Assembly: GCA_963704355.1 (NCBI GenBank) | Contig: OY969891.1 | Coordinates: 4,650,001-4,714,000 of the forward strand | Source of the DNA: Bog-473 sp963704355 | GTDB lineage: Bacteria; Actinomycetota; Acidimicrobiia; Acidimicrobiales; RAAP-2 | Length of the DNA: 64,000 nucleotides | Direction: 5' to 3' | Shown here: one piece after another, positions 1-8,869 of the stretch | How positions within the stretch are numbered: the first letter of the stretch is position 1 | How the letters are laid out: each line of letters opens with the position of its first letter | Program-made: the position numbers and the translations under genes | The notes under the pieces: model-generated | Databases searched by the model: none | Told to the model about the DNA's origin: nothing | Seen by the model: only the letters and a program-made list of their open reading frames with translations

Positions 1-701
1 GGCGGCAGCGGCACGAGGCGACACGAAGATGGGCGTCGTGTATTGCGTGGAGGACCCTACGTGCTCAAACGGCATCCAGACCCTGATTCAGCCGGGCGGA
101 GGACAGGCTGCCGGCGTTACGACCGTCTACTCGTCGTCGATCAGCATCACCCAACCCGATTTCACTGCGAACTGCCTCAACGCCAAGCAGGCCGGCGCGA
201 ACTTCATCTACTTCGCGGGAGACGGTGACAGTCTCCGGCGGATGGCGGACGACTGTGCCGCGCAGGGATACAAACCACTCTTCGTCGGCGACAGCATCGC
301 CATCACCGCCAACCTGGCCTCGGATCCAAATCTCAACGGGTTGCTGGCCGGCCAGACCGACTTTCCGTGGGTGGACAGTTACACGCCTGCGCAGGCGGCG
401 TATCAACAGGCCGTCAAGCAATACGATCCACAACTTGCGAGCTCGGCCACGACGGCCGCCGAGTGGACCGCCGGTATGCTCGCCGTCGCCGCCTCGAGCG
501 ATCTCACCGCGACACCCACCTCCGCGGGAATTCTTCCAAGGGTTGTGGAGCATCAAGGGCAACAATCTGGGCGGGATCGCCCCTCCGCTCACGTTCAACG
601 CCAACGCGCCGGCAACACCCTCCAACTGCTTCTTCCTGATGACGCTGCAGGGCGGCCAATTCGTCGATCTCAACAAGGGAGCATCGCAATGCGTGTCGTG
701 A
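1..701 (+). CDS. Branched-chain-type ABC substrate-binding protein, 5'-truncated and frameshifted
   Basis: C-terminal part of a type-1 periplasmic binding protein (Leu/Ile/Val family) that would capture substrate outside the membrane for the permease and ATPases encoded just downstream. The gene enters from the left edge: the frame of base 2 is open to about 530 and contains FIYFAGDGDSLRRMADDC. The family-like ending (GLWSIKGNNLGG, then FNANAPATPSNCFFLM) lies one frame over and stops at 699-701, so one extra base lies near 520-545. No long homopolymer is there, so it may be an assembly error or a true mutation. The start and signal peptide are outside the window. Family assignment is good; the ligand is unknown. 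Confidence 0.8.
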
Positions 702-743
702 TTGGTGCGCGCCTTCCCGGCGCTCGAGAAGAAGGAGGGTTGG

Positions 744-1040
744 ATGGACGTCGGTAAGTGGCTCCGTCTGCAATGGGATCGTGTGTTGGCGTGGGCGCTC
801 GTCGTCGCCGGTGCGATCGCGCTCATCGCCGGTTGGGTCGGCGTCAGCGGCTCGGCCTACGCGGCCGGCCAGCTGCCGTACATCATCTCCGGCGGTATCG
901 GGGGGATCTTCCTGCTCGGCGTCGGCGCCACTCTGTGGCTCTCGGCGGATCTTCGTGACGAATGGCGAAAGCTCGACTGCATCGAGGACGCGCTCCGTGA
1001 AGTCCGACCCGATCCGGACGAGATCCCCCTCGACCGATGA
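744..1040 (+). CDS. Small two-TM membrane protein in transporter operon
   Basis: 98-residue protein with two hydrophobic segments (about residues 14-33 and 43-66) and a charged, acidic C-terminal tail ending PDEIPLDR. The ATG at 744 is chosen because a strong Shine-Dalgarno (GAAGGAGGG, 731-739) sits just upstream; an in-frame TTG at 702 has none. It begins 42 bp after the binding-protein gene and its stop overlaps the next ATG (ATGA), so it is co-transcribed with the ABC importer. I recognise no family. An accessory role for the transporter is inferred from position only. Confidence 0.65.
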   Translation: MDVGKWLRLQWDRVLAWALVVAGAIALIAGWVGVSGSAYAAGQLPYIISGGIGGIFLLGVGATLWLSADLRDEWRKLDCIEDALREVRPDPDEIPLDR

Positions 1041-1600
1041 CCGACGTGGTGGCGGGCCGGCGGATCGGCGCGAGAACGAGATCGCTCGAGACACGCCGGC
1101 GCACCGGGCCCGCGGTCCCGTCGGTTCTCTGGGGCGCTGAGGACCTCCTCCGTTGGGTCATCACGGTCGGCCTGGGTGGCATCGTGGTGGCAGTGTCCTG
1201 GTACGTCTGCGCCGGCGACCTCCAGTTCAGCCAACAGGTCGGGCCGACCGATGCAGCCATCGCCGGGCTGCTGCTGGCGGGCGTTGGCAACGTCGCCTGG
1301 CTCCTCCACGGTCGCCGCGCCCTCGGCGAAAGGCGACGAGCCCTCCTGCCCGACGTCACACTCGACAGCCTCGACCGAGCCGCACCGGTCGCAACACGCC
1401 GTCGCCAGGGACCGGCGACCGAGACGATGACCTCGGTGCCTTCCGCCTCAGAAGAAGCCCTCTTCGTCGCAGGTGAGGGCATGGAGCGCTTCCACCGTGC
1501 CGACTGTGTGCTGGCTGCGGGCCGAACGGGATGGTCCGCCCTGCCGCGCCACGAGCACGAGGCGGCGGGACGGCGTCCGTGCGGGGTGTGCCGCCCGTGA
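1037..1600 (+). CDS. Membrane protein with C-terminal Cys/His motif
   Basis: 187-residue protein: an Arg-rich N-terminus, two predicted membrane segments (about residues 38-58 and 70-90), a basic linker, and a C-terminal module with FHRADC followed about 25 residues later by PCGVC. The HxxxC...CxxC spacing suggests a small metal-binding or redox site. It overlaps the previous gene by 4 bp (ATGA) and the permease gene by 4 bp (GTGA), so the three are translationally coupled. Function unknown; I infer an accessory role at the importer. Confidence 0.6.
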   Translation: MTDVVAGRRIGARTRSLETRRRTGPAVPSVLWGAEDLLRWVITVGLGGIVVAVSWYVCAGDLQFSQQVGPTDAAIAGLLLAGVGNVAWLLHGRRALGERRRALLPDVTLDSLDRAAPVATRRRQGPATETMTSVPSASEEALFVAGEGMERFHRADCVLAAGRTGWSALPRHEHEAAGRRPCGVCRP

Positions 1601-3666
1601 GCAACTCAACGTCGATTCTCCTGCGGCGCGACACCGAGAGCGCCGCGGAACCATGGCGCCAGACGACGGTAAGAGCCGGGGGCATTGTCGCCTTGGTCAT
1701 CGTTGGCATCGTCCTGACCGCTGTCTTCTCGGTGGGCCCCTACGTCGTCACAGGGATCGCCGACGGATCGATCTACGCCCTGGCCGCGCTCGGCCTGGTC
1801 CTTACGTACAAGACATCAGGCATTTTCAACTTCGCCATCGGTGCCCAGGCCGCCGCCTCGGCGTACGTCTTCTACTCCATGCGCGTGACGCTCGGCCTTC
1901 CTTGGCCCGTCGCCGCGCTGTGTGCCGTGCTGCTGGTCGGTCTCGTGGGCTCGCTGCTGCTGGAGCGCATCGCGTACTGGCTGACCGGTGCGCCGGCGGC
2001 CATGAAGGTCGTGGCCACCATCGCGCTGATCGTGCTGCTCGAGTCGATCCTGACCGGCGCGTACGGCGAGGCCACCATCCAATTCAGTTCGTTCCTGCCC
2101 ACGAAGGGCATCCACATCTTCGGCGTCACCATCTTGGGCAGCCAGCTGATTGCGTTCGCGCTGGCGATTGTCGCCACGGTCGGCCTGTATCTCTTCTTCA
2201 AGCGGACCCGGCTCGGCGTTTCCATGCAAGCGGTCGTCGACTCGCCGACATTGCTCGCTCTCGAGGCGACCAACCCCGTTGTGGTGCGCCGCTACGCCTG
2301 GGCCATCGGGTCGTGCTTCATCTCGGTCTCCGGCATGCTGTTGGCCCCGACGCTCGGTATCGATGTCAACATCTACCTCCTCGTCTACATCGCGGCGTTC
2401 GGAGCCGCCGCGGTCGGTGCCTTCAGCAGCTTGCCGATCACACTCTTCGCGGCCATGGGCATCGGCATCACCATGAACGTCATGAGCGACAAGCTGGCGG
2501 GACAGACGAACCTCGTGGTGGCGGAGCTCTACACGCAGATTCCCTTCCTCGTCCTGGTGGGGGCGCTGTTGCTCGTTCCCCGGACGAAACTGGTCACCCG
2601 CGGCGCCGACGCCGTGCGCAAGCTGCGTCCGCCCGCCCGCTTCTCACCGCCCGTCCTGGCCGGAGGCGCGCTGGTGGGCATTGGGATCGCCATCGCCATC
2701 CCGTTCGTCGTCGCAGCGGCGTACATCAACCAGTACACGACCGGCATCGGGTTCGCCGTCGTGCTGGCCTCCCTGGGCCTGCTTCTTTGGACCTCAGGCC
2801 AGATCTCCCTGTGCCAAATGGCGTTCGCCGCCATCGGTGCCTCCACCTTCGGGCACGCGACGGCCGCTGGCCTGCCGTGGTTGGCCGCCGTTGCCGTCGC
2901 GGTGCTGGTCGCCGTGGCCGCCGGAGGCCTGGCAGCGATTCCCTCGTTCCGGCTGTCGGGTGTCTACCTCGCAGTCGCAACCTTCGGATTCGGATTGTTG
3001 CTGCAGAACCTGATCTACCCGACGTTCCTGATGTTCGGCCAGTCCGATTTCGTCAACATCCCCCGGCCGCATCTCCTCGGCCTCAACGCCAGTTCCGACC
3101 GCGCCTACTACTTCGTCGCGCTGGTTGTGGCGGCACTATGTGCCGGGCTCATCATCGGCCTGCGCCGAAGCCGGCTCGGTCGCCTCCTGCGCGGCATGTC
3201 CGACTCCCCCACGGCGCTCGAGGCACACGGGGCCAACACCCGGCTCATGCGGCTGTATGTGTTCGGCGCGGCAGCCGGCATCGCCGCCGTCGGCGGTGTG
3301 ATCATCGCCGGGGTGACGCAGTCGGCGGGTGGGACGCCCACCGGCCCGTTCGGGTACTTCAACTCGGTCGTGCTCCTCGCAGTGCTCGCCATCTGCGGCA
3401 GTCAACCGATCCTGTCCCCGGTGATCGCCGCCTTCCTCTTCGAGGTGGTCAAGATCTACCGGCCCTTCACCAGCACCTGGTTCTCCAACTACGAGGGGGT
3501 CTTCTTCGGCCTCGGCGCGCTCGGCGTGGCGGTGGTACCGGGTATGCACCTGCATTTCGCCGGCCGTCGCACTGCCGCGCGCGATGGGCGGAGTCCCGTC
3601 ACCAGCCGCGCCCAGGAGCCCGTGCCTCCCGAGATCCGCGTCTTGACCAGCGGGACCCGACCCTGA
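1597..3666 (+). CDS. Fused branched-chain-type ABC permease (LivH-LivM fusion)
   Basis: 689-residue integral membrane protein holding both permease domains of a Liv-type importer in one chain. The first half (about residues 40-340) is LivH-like, with LTYKTSGIFNFAIGAQAA; the second half (about 350-650) is LivM-like, with LWTSGQISLCQMAFAAIGA and the SFRLSGVYLAVATFGFG region. LivH and LivM are each about 300 residues, so the length fits a fusion. GTG 1597 is chosen because it overlaps the previous stop as GTGA; upstream in-frame sequence is shadow of the preceding gene. It is followed by two ATPases. The ligand could be an amino acid, aromatic acid, urea or a larger carboxylate. Confidence 0.88.
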   Translation: MSNSTSILLRRDTESAAEPWRQTTVRAGGIVALVIVGIVLTAVFSVGPYVVTGIADGSIYALAALGLVLTYKTSGIFNFAIGAQAAASAYVFYSMRVTLGLPWPVAALCAVLLVGLVGSLLLERIAYWLTGAPAAMKVVATIALIVLLESILTGAYGEATIQFSSFLPTKGIHIFGVTILGSQLIAFALAIVATVGLYLFFKRTRLGVSMQAVVDSPTLLALEATNPVVVRRYAWAIGSCFISVSGMLLAPTLGIDVNIYLLVYIAAFGAAAVGAFSSLPITLFAAMGIGITMNVMSDKLAGQTNLVVAELYTQIPFLVLVGALLLVPRTKLVTRGADAVRKLRPPARFSPPVLAGGALVGIGIAIAIPFVVAAAYINQYTTGIGFAVVLASLGLLLWTSGQISLCQMAFAAIGASTFGHATAAGLPWLAAVAVAVLVAVAAGGLAAIPSFRLSGVYLAVATFGFGLLLQNLIYPTFLMFGQSDFVNIPRPHLLGLNASSDRAYYFVALVVAALCAGLIIGLRRSRLGRLLRGMSDSPTALEAHGANTRLMRLYVFGAAAGIAAVGGVIIAGVTQSAGGTPTGPFGYFNSVVLLAVLAICGSQPILSPVIAAFLFEVVKIYRPFTSTWFSNYEGVFFGLGALGVAVVPGMHLHFAGRRTAARDGRSPVTSRAQEPVPPEIRVLTSGTRP

Positions 3667-4475
3667 TGGAGCTCCAGCCGGATCTGAGCGTCGACGAGGT
3701 CACCGTGCGCTTCGGCGGCCTCGTCGCCGTGAACCAGGTCTCGCTGGCCGCCGCCGCCGGCGCCATCACCGGGCTCATCGGGCCGAACGGCGCGGGAAAG
3801 ACGACGATCTTCAACGCCTGCACCGGGGTGGTCTCCTCGCAGGAGGGACGGATCCGGCTCGGAGAATACGACCTGGGTCACCTGTCCACGTCCGCGCGTG
3901 CCGCACTCGGTCTCGGCCGTACCTTCCAACGCATGGAGTTGTTCGACTCCATGACGGTGGTCGAGAACATCGCGCTCGGGCCCGAGGCCTTTCTGGCGGC
4001 GCGTCGTCCCTGGAGTCATCTGGCCTGTGCACGCGACCAGCGCCGCGACATCGCCGGTCGGGCCCGCCGGGCCATGGCGCGCTGTGGGATCGAGCCGCTC
4101 TCGCGGCTGCGTGTGGTTGACCTCTCGACCGGCCAACGCAGGCTCGTCGAGCTGGCCCGCGCCATGGCGACTCCGTTCCACTTCCTGCTGCTCGACGAGC
4201 CGTCGTCGGGGCTCGATGTCCGCGAAACCGAGCGCTTCGGACACATCATCACCGAGTTCGTGGCGGAGACGGGGGTCGGCATTCTCCTCGTCGAGCACGA
4301 CATGGCGCTGGTCGCAAGCGTGTGCAGCTACACCTACGTGCTCGATTTCGGGAGTCTGATCTTCCAGGGTCCATGCGCGGAGGTCCTGTCCTCCGAGACG
4401 GTGCGTGCGGCGTACCTCGGGTCGGACTTCGTGCCGCAGCCCGACGTCAACGAGGAGCTCGCCAACCGTGCTTGA
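3666..4475 (+). CDS. Liv-type ABC transporter ATP-binding protein (LivG-like)
   Basis: 269-residue cytoplasmic ATPase. Walker A is GPNGAGKTT (about residues 40-48); the signature is LSTGQRRL, a variant of LSGGQ; Walker B is FLLLDEPSSGLD with the switch His in LVEHD. The family insert with the FNACTG...GRTFQ segment is present. ATG 3666 overlaps the permease stop by one base (TGATG), indicating coupled translation. It would pair with the next ATPase under the fused permease. Assignment to the family is firm; substrate is not known. Confidence 0.92.
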   Translation: MELQPDLSVDEVTVRFGGLVAVNQVSLAAAAGAITGLIGPNGAGKTTIFNACTGVVSSQEGRIRLGEYDLGHLSTSARAALGLGRTFQRMELFDSMTVVENIALGPEAFLAARRPWSHLACARDQRRDIAGRARRAMARCGIEPLSRLRVVDLSTGQRRLVELARAMATPFHFLLLDEPSSGLDVRETERFGHIITEFVAETGVGILLVEHDMALVASVCSYTYVLDFGSLIFQGPCAEVLSSETVRAAYLGSDFVPQPDVNEELANRA

Positions 4476-5166
4476 GCTCCGAGACGTCTGCGCCGGCTAC
4501 GGGACCGGGACGGTCCTCGAGCACGTGAACCTCGTCGTGCCCGACGGCGCAGTCGTAGCGCTGCTCGGACCCAACGGTGCGGGCAAGACGACGCTGCTCC
4601 GGGTGGCGTCGGGGTTGCTCCCGCCCTCGTCGGGCCGGGTTCTGCTCGACGGCGTCGACGTCAGCGACGCCACGCCGTACGAGCTGGCGCGCGCCGGCAT
4701 CTGCCACGTCCCAGAAGGGCGGGGGATCTTCCCGACTCTCAGCGTGGCGGACAACCTCCGTCTCCAGGCGCCGCCCTCGGTCGACCGGCGGGCGGTCGAG
4801 TTGGCGTCCGCCGTCTTCCCGCGGCTCCAGCAGCGGCGCAGCCAGGTAGCCGGGACGCTCTCGGGAGGCGAACAGCAGATGCTCGCGCTCTCCCGGGCCT
4901 ACGTGGCCGAGCCCGTCACGGTACTGCTCGACGAAGTCTCCATGGGCCTGGCACCGAAGATCGTCGACGAGATCTTCGACTACCTGCGTCGCTTGGCTGC
5001 CGAGGGTCTCTCGCTGCTCGTCGTCGAGCAGTACGTGGCCCGTGCGCTCGAACTCGCCGACTACGTCTACATCCTCAACCGCGGGCGCATCCGCTTCGCC
5101 GGCGAGCCGGGCGAGGTAAAGGACGAGACAGTGCTGGAGTCCTATCTGGGAGCACTGAACGGATGA
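4468..5166 (+). CDS. Liv-type ABC transporter ATP-binding protein (LivF-like)
   Basis: 232-residue ATPase with Walker A GPNGAGKTT, canonical signature LSGGEQQML, and Walker B VLLDEVSMGLAP, followed by VVEQY; the MGLAP and EQ features are typical of LivF. GTG 4468 (VLELRDVCAGYG) is chosen because it puts the family N-terminus at the start and overlaps the previous gene by only 8 bp. The 3' end overlaps the next gene as ATGA, which ties the transporter to the exported protein downstream. Confidence 0.92.
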   Translation: MLELRDVCAGYGTGTVLEHVNLVVPDGAVVALLGPNGAGKTTLLRVASGLLPPSSGRVLLDGVDVSDATPYELARAGICHVPEGRGIFPTLSVADNLRLQAPPSVDRRAVELASAVFPRLQQRRSQVAGTLSGGEQQMLALSRAYVAEPVTVLLDEVSMGLAPKIVDEIFDYLRRLAAEGLSLLVVEQYVARALELADYVYILNRGRIRFAGEPGEVKDETVLESYLGALNG

Positions 5167-6569
5167 GACCGCGATCGATCATCACGCGCGTGGGTCGCTC
5201 GCGCCGTCTCCGTCTGGTGCAGCTGCTGGCACTGGGCGCGCTGGTGGCGGGTCTCGGGGGTATCGCCGCGGCCTCCCGTGCGGGTGCCGAATCGGGGAAC
5301 ACCGGCTCGACGGGATCCGGGGCCACCAATACCAATACCTTCAACCTCTCGGCGCAGGCCAACGCGCTCGACGTCCTACTCACTGACCCTTCCCTGCCGC
5401 TGTCCGGAGACCTCCAATACGAGGTCGGCCCGTGGGGCGCGTCCTCTTCGGTCAACAGCCTGGGCGAGTCGATCTCGGACGCCGGTGCGCCCTACTCTCC
5501 TTCGATCGCGTCGCTCCCCGGCACGATCAACGGACTGGGGGCCGGCAATTTCCCCCCCCTGCCGCCGCTGCCCGGTTACGTCTCGGCCAGTTATCCCAGC
5601 ACACCGGCCGACCTGCAGAGCCAGGCCGGCTATGACATCGCCGCGACGGCGGGGGCCACTACGGCGAAGGGTGCGGTGGGCCTGGGAGTGCAACCGAGCG
5701 GCTCGCCCAACTCGACCTTCTTCGCGACCGCGCAGACCGCCGCGAACGGCGACGGCAGCGTCACGCTGACCGCGGCGGCGGGCATGGACCTGCTCGACTT
5801 CGGACAGCTCCTCGATCTCGGCAACGTGTCCTCCTCCTTGTCGATGACCCAGCAGGCGAACCAGCCGCCGAAGGTCACGTCGCAGACGACGCTCGGCACG
5901 ATCACCCTCCTGGGCCAGTCCTCCGGACTGCTCGGCAACGGTGTCAGCGCGTTCGGGGTCGGGGTGCCCATCGACCTCACCACACAGGTGCTCGGGCCCC
6001 TCAACGCGCTGCTGTCCAAGGCCGGCCTCAAGTTGACGTATCTGCCGGTGACCTATACCTACACGGACGGGACGAGCAGCACCGGTTCGAGCCCCGACAC
6101 CTCCAAGACCCTCGAGGCGGTCGACTCAGGTGCCCTGCAGGTCGAGTTCAGTCAGAACATCCCCTCGCAGGGACAGGTCACCCTGACCGCCACCCTCGGG
6201 CGCGTCTACCTGTCGACGACCGACACCCCCGGCATCGGCCCCACCGGCAACTCAGGCACCGTGGGGAACACCGGCAGCAGCGTCGCCGGCTCGTCGACCG
6301 TCCCCGCCTCAACGGTGGGGAACACAGGCGCCGTGGTGGGGAACACGGGCGCCCTCCCCACCTCGAGCCAACCAGCGAGTGCGACCCCGCCGACCGGGAG
6401 CAGCAGCCCTCGAGCCTTGGCGACTCGGCCCGCCTTCGCGATTGAGGAGGGACCACCGATCGAAAGCGTGTACCTCGTCCTGGTCCTCGGAGCGCTCGTG
6501 TTGCTGCTGGCCTCACAAGCGGTGCGGTATCTGGCCGTCCGGCTGGCGCTGGGCGGGGGCGGCACATGA
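5163..6569 (+). CDS. Exported, C-terminally membrane-anchored protein with GNTG motifs
   Basis: 468-residue surface protein of unknown function. It has a signal peptide (basic start, hydrophobic stretch about 18-42, then SRAGAES), a mature start SGNTGSTGSG, a Ser/Thr/Gly/Asn-rich body, a low-complexity region near residues 355-400 with repeated GNSG/VGNTG units, and a C-terminal membrane helix (about 437-460) with a short basic tail. It starts inside the ATPase stop (ATGA), so it is produced with the importer. I infer an outward-facing protein helping a bulky or hydrophobic substrate reach the permease; there is no homology I can name. Confidence 0.6.
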   Translation: MRPRSIITRVGRSRRLRLVQLLALGALVAGLGGIAAASRAGAESGNTGSTGSGATNTNTFNLSAQANALDVLLTDPSLPLSGDLQYEVGPWGASSSVNSLGESISDAGAPYSPSIASLPGTINGLGAGNFPPLPPLPGYVSASYPSTPADLQSQAGYDIAATAGATTAKGAVGLGVQPSGSPNSTFFATAQTAANGDGSVTLTAAAGMDLLDFGQLLDLGNVSSSLSMTQQANQPPKVTSQTTLGTITLLGQSSGLLGNGVSAFGVGVPIDLTTQVLGPLNALLSKAGLKLTYLPVTYTYTDGTSSTGSSPDTSKTLEAVDSGALQVEFSQNIPSQGQVTLTATLGRVYLSTTDTPGIGPTGNSGTVGNTGSSVAGSSTVPASTVGNTGAVVGNTGALPTSSQPASATPPTGSSSPRALATRPAFAIEEGPPIESVYLVLVLGALVLLLASQAVRYLAVRLALGGGGT

Positions 6570-6649
6570 TCGAACCCAGGACGCACGGTGCAAAGTACGA
6601 GGAGGAGCGTCGTTCTATGAATAACCGAATGAAGGAGGAGCGAGGTCAC

Positions 6650-7195
6650 ATGGCGTCATCGAATCGCAAGCCGCGCCCAGGGCGGCGGCGGCCCGGCGTG
6701 GTCTCCGCGGTCGTGGCCGCCGCACTCGGCGCCATCGCCTCGGTCGTGGCCGTCTCCTCGGCCGGCGCGTCGGCCGCCACGTCCGGGAACTCGGGGAACA
6801 CGGGCAGCGGTTCGTCGTCGGCGGCGGTCGTCACACCCCTGCTCAAGATGTTCGAATTCGGTAACACGATCGGCTTGCCACTTGCCTGCAGCGACGCGGG
6901 TTCTATCGTCTCCATCATCGGGACCCAGACAGGAGGAGCGAAGGTGACTTCGAAGCTCGTCACCGAGCTCGACAGTCAGTGTTCCGAACTCTCCGCCAAG
7001 GGCGGGACGTACCTGCAGCAGGCAATCACCCAGAGTCGCGCGCTGAGCTTGCTCAACCCAGCGGTCGACCCGCTGATCGCCGATCTCTCGACGGCACTGA
7101 GCACCGCCGGTACCGAGTTCGGACCCTCATTGTCGCCGTTCGGTCCGACCGTCGCCGGGCTCGGGGGCACCGTCACCTTCTTCGAGGGTTCGTGA
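6650..7195 (+). CDS. Exported protein with SGNSGNTG mature start
   Basis: 181-residue secreted protein. ATG 6650 gives a clean signal peptide (basic SSNRKPRPGRRR, hydrophobic stretch, cleavage near ASAATSGNSG) and follows GAAGGAGGAG at 6631-6640. ATG 6617 (GGAGGAG at 6601-6607) and ATG 6566, which overlaps the previous stop as ATGA, are in-frame alternatives. The mature protein starts with the same SGN(S/T)G-type motif as its neighbour and has two Cys that could form a disulfide. No catalytic motif is visible; a structural or binding role with the neighbouring surface protein is inferred. Confidence 0.6.
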   Translation: MASSNRKPRPGRRRPGVVSAVVAAALGAIASVVAVSSAGASAATSGNSGNTGSGSSSAAVVTPLLKMFEFGNTIGLPLACSDAGSIVSIIGTQTGGAKVTSKLVTELDSQCSELSAKGGTYLQQAITQSRALSLLNPAVDPLIADLSTALSTAGTEFGPSLSPFGPTVAGLGGTVTFFEGS

Positions 7196-7196
7196 C

Positions 7197-7871
7197 GTGC
7201 TGCGGGCGCTCCCGTGGCCACTCGCCGCCGCGCTGATCGCCGCGCCCCTGCTGCTCGCGGCCTGCGGGGGGCGAGCGCACCTCCCCAGCAACGCTGCGGC
7301 GCCCGCGAGTCGCCAGTCGGAAAACGGTGGCGGCGGGTCGCCTGCGACCTCCACCACCGCGGCGGGGTCGAGCACCCCCACGCTCCCCACCCTTCCCGCC
7401 GGCTCGAAGCCGGCGACGGCCACGGTGCCCACCGCCACCATCCCGCCGGGCACATCGAACAGCGACCCCACCGAGAAGGCGATCGTGACCGCCTACGAGA
7501 CCTACCTCCTCGAACTGTCCGGTCTCGACGACAACCTGAGTCAGAGCTACATCGCCCCGCTGGCCGCCGTCACGACGACGCGGCTGGCCCAGGCCAGCGT
7601 CCGGCAGGCGGCCGCCATCCTGGCCGCTCAGGAACACGGCGTGGGCACCCTGCGCGACCATCATGTCTCCGTCGTCATGACCGGGTTGGATTCCGCCGCT
7701 CTGGCCGATTGCCAAGACGAAAACGACTTCTACCTCGTCAGCGACGATGCGGGCACACCCGACCCATTCGTCCAACGAGGCGACTTCGCGGGGTCGGCGC
7801 AGTTGGTCCTGCAGGGAGGCCACTGGTTGGTCGACGTCTTTACGACGACCCACGTGGCTTGCTCGTACTAG
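7197..7871 (+). CDS. Putative lipoprotein
   Basis: 224-residue exported lipoprotein, last gene of the transporter operon. GTG 7197 lies one base after the previous stop. The N-terminus has a signal peptide ending in the lipobox LLAAC (Cys about residue 22), then a long Ser/Thr/Pro linker, then a globular domain from about residue 98 (TEKAIVTAYETYLLELSG) ending in VDVFTTTHVACSY. The domain resembles the small alpha/beta domains of actinobacterial lipoproteins, but I cannot assign a family. It converges with the next gene 12 bp away. Confidence 0.65.
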   Translation: MLRALPWPLAAALIAAPLLLAACGGRAHLPSNAAAPASRQSENGGGGSPATSTTAAGSSTPTLPTLPAGSKPATATVPTATIPPGTSNSDPTEKAIVTAYETYLLELSGLDDNLSQSYIAPLAAVTTTRLAQASVRQAAAILAAQEHGVGTLRDHHVSVVMTGLDSAALADCQDENDFYLVSDDAGTPDPFVQRGDFAGSAQLVLQGGHWLVDVFTTTHVACSY

Positions 7872-7883
7872 CGCGCTCGAATG

Positions 7884-8828
7884 TCAGCTCTCGGCGCGCA
7901 CCTGGCCGCCGATGATTTCCAGGCTCGTCGCCGTGGTGGCGAGAGCGCGAGCCGCCATGCCGTGGCTCAGGTGGCCCGCTTCTGCGGCGAAGACCGCTTC
8001 GGCGTCCACGAGCAGGCCGAGCCGTAGCCGGTTCGATCCAAGTTGGTCTCCAGCCGGCGACGGAACCGAGCTGACATAGGCCTCGGCGGCGCCGAGCGCG
8101 ACGGCCATCCGCGCGAGGCGCGACTGCCGCGGATCGCCCACCAAGGCCGCGCGCACCATCGACTGCGTCGGCGCTCCGTCCATCGCCACCTCCGCCACCC
8201 ACGCCGCCTTCGGCTGGGACCCCGACGACGACGTGCTGCCCGCACCCCACGACGGCACGAGAGGTGCGGCCGGCGCCAGGCCGTCGTCCGACCAGTCCGG
8301 GACGTGCGACGAGGCGGCCACGTCGGGGCCGGCCAGATCCGAACCGAGCAGTGGAGCCAGCTCGGCGGTGCCCTGGTCGAACACGATGTCCCCCAACTCA
8401 CGAATTCGCTGGGAGCTGTTCTGGAGCTGCGTCCGCAACGCCCCTGCCGGGAGTTCGGTGGCCGCCTCGATCACTTGCAGCGACGCGGCGTAGAGCCCGA
8501 TCCCCGAGGCGTAATCGTCACGTGCGGTCACGTGATCGTTCAGTGGCGGCACGTGCTGAAGCTCGCGGTGTACCCGTTCGAGCGAAGGCAGCTCCCGGGC
8601 GAACTCCCGGCGCGCCGTGGCCGCTGACTCCGACCCGCTCGTCCACGCCGCCGCGCCAGTGAGCGCACCGAGAAGGCTCGACTGCAGCGGGCGCAGGTCG
8701 CTCACCACGTGTTGGTACCAGACCTGGGCCGTCGCATCGGGTGAGGCCGCGGCGACTTGGTGGGCCGGCCAGATACCGGCACCGGCCAGTACCACCGTGA
8801 CACCCGCCATGGCACGGCGGGCGAGCAT
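7884..8828 (-). CDS. Secreted Ala-rich helical protein of unknown function
   Basis: 314-residue protein with a signal peptide (LARRAMAGVTVVLAGAGIW, cleavage near VAAASPD) and a mostly helical body rich in Ala, Ser and Leu. A low-complexity stretch near residue 180 (GAGSTSSSGSQPK) separates two halves. ATG 8828 is the first start giving a signal sequence; the ribosome site is weak. It is 41 bp downstream of the dehydrogenase gene on the same strand, so may be the last gene of that operon, or may belong functionally with the convergent lipoprotein. Not recognised. Confidence 0.55.
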   Translation of the reverse strand: MLARRAMAGVTVVLAGAGIWPAHQVAAASPDATAQVWYQHVVSDLRPLQSSLLGALTGAAAWTSGSESAATARREFARELPSLERVHRELQHVPPLNDHVTARDDYASGIGLYAASLQVIEAATELPAGALRTQLQNSSQRIRELGDIVFDQGTAELAPLLGSDLAGPDVAASSHVPDWSDDGLAPAAPLVPSWGAGSTSSSGSQPKAAWVAEVAMDGAPTQSMVRAALVGDPRQSRLARMAVALGAAEAYVSSVPSPAGDQLGSNRLRLGLLVDAEAVFAAEAGHLSHGMAARALATTATSLEIIGGQVRAES

Positions 8829-8869
8829 CACAGTCGGCCATCCTACGAAGGACAGCCGGGTCCGCAGCG

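Noticed and set aside
1473..3665. Long rightward frame preceding the LivG-like domain
   Set aside because: It lies over the permease in another frame, is Arg/Pro-rich with no motif, and only its tail from 3666 is a real ATPase.
6240..6360. DNA tandem repeat coding for VGNTG units
   Set aside because: The units are irregularly spaced and conserved at protein level; not a regular DNA repeat.
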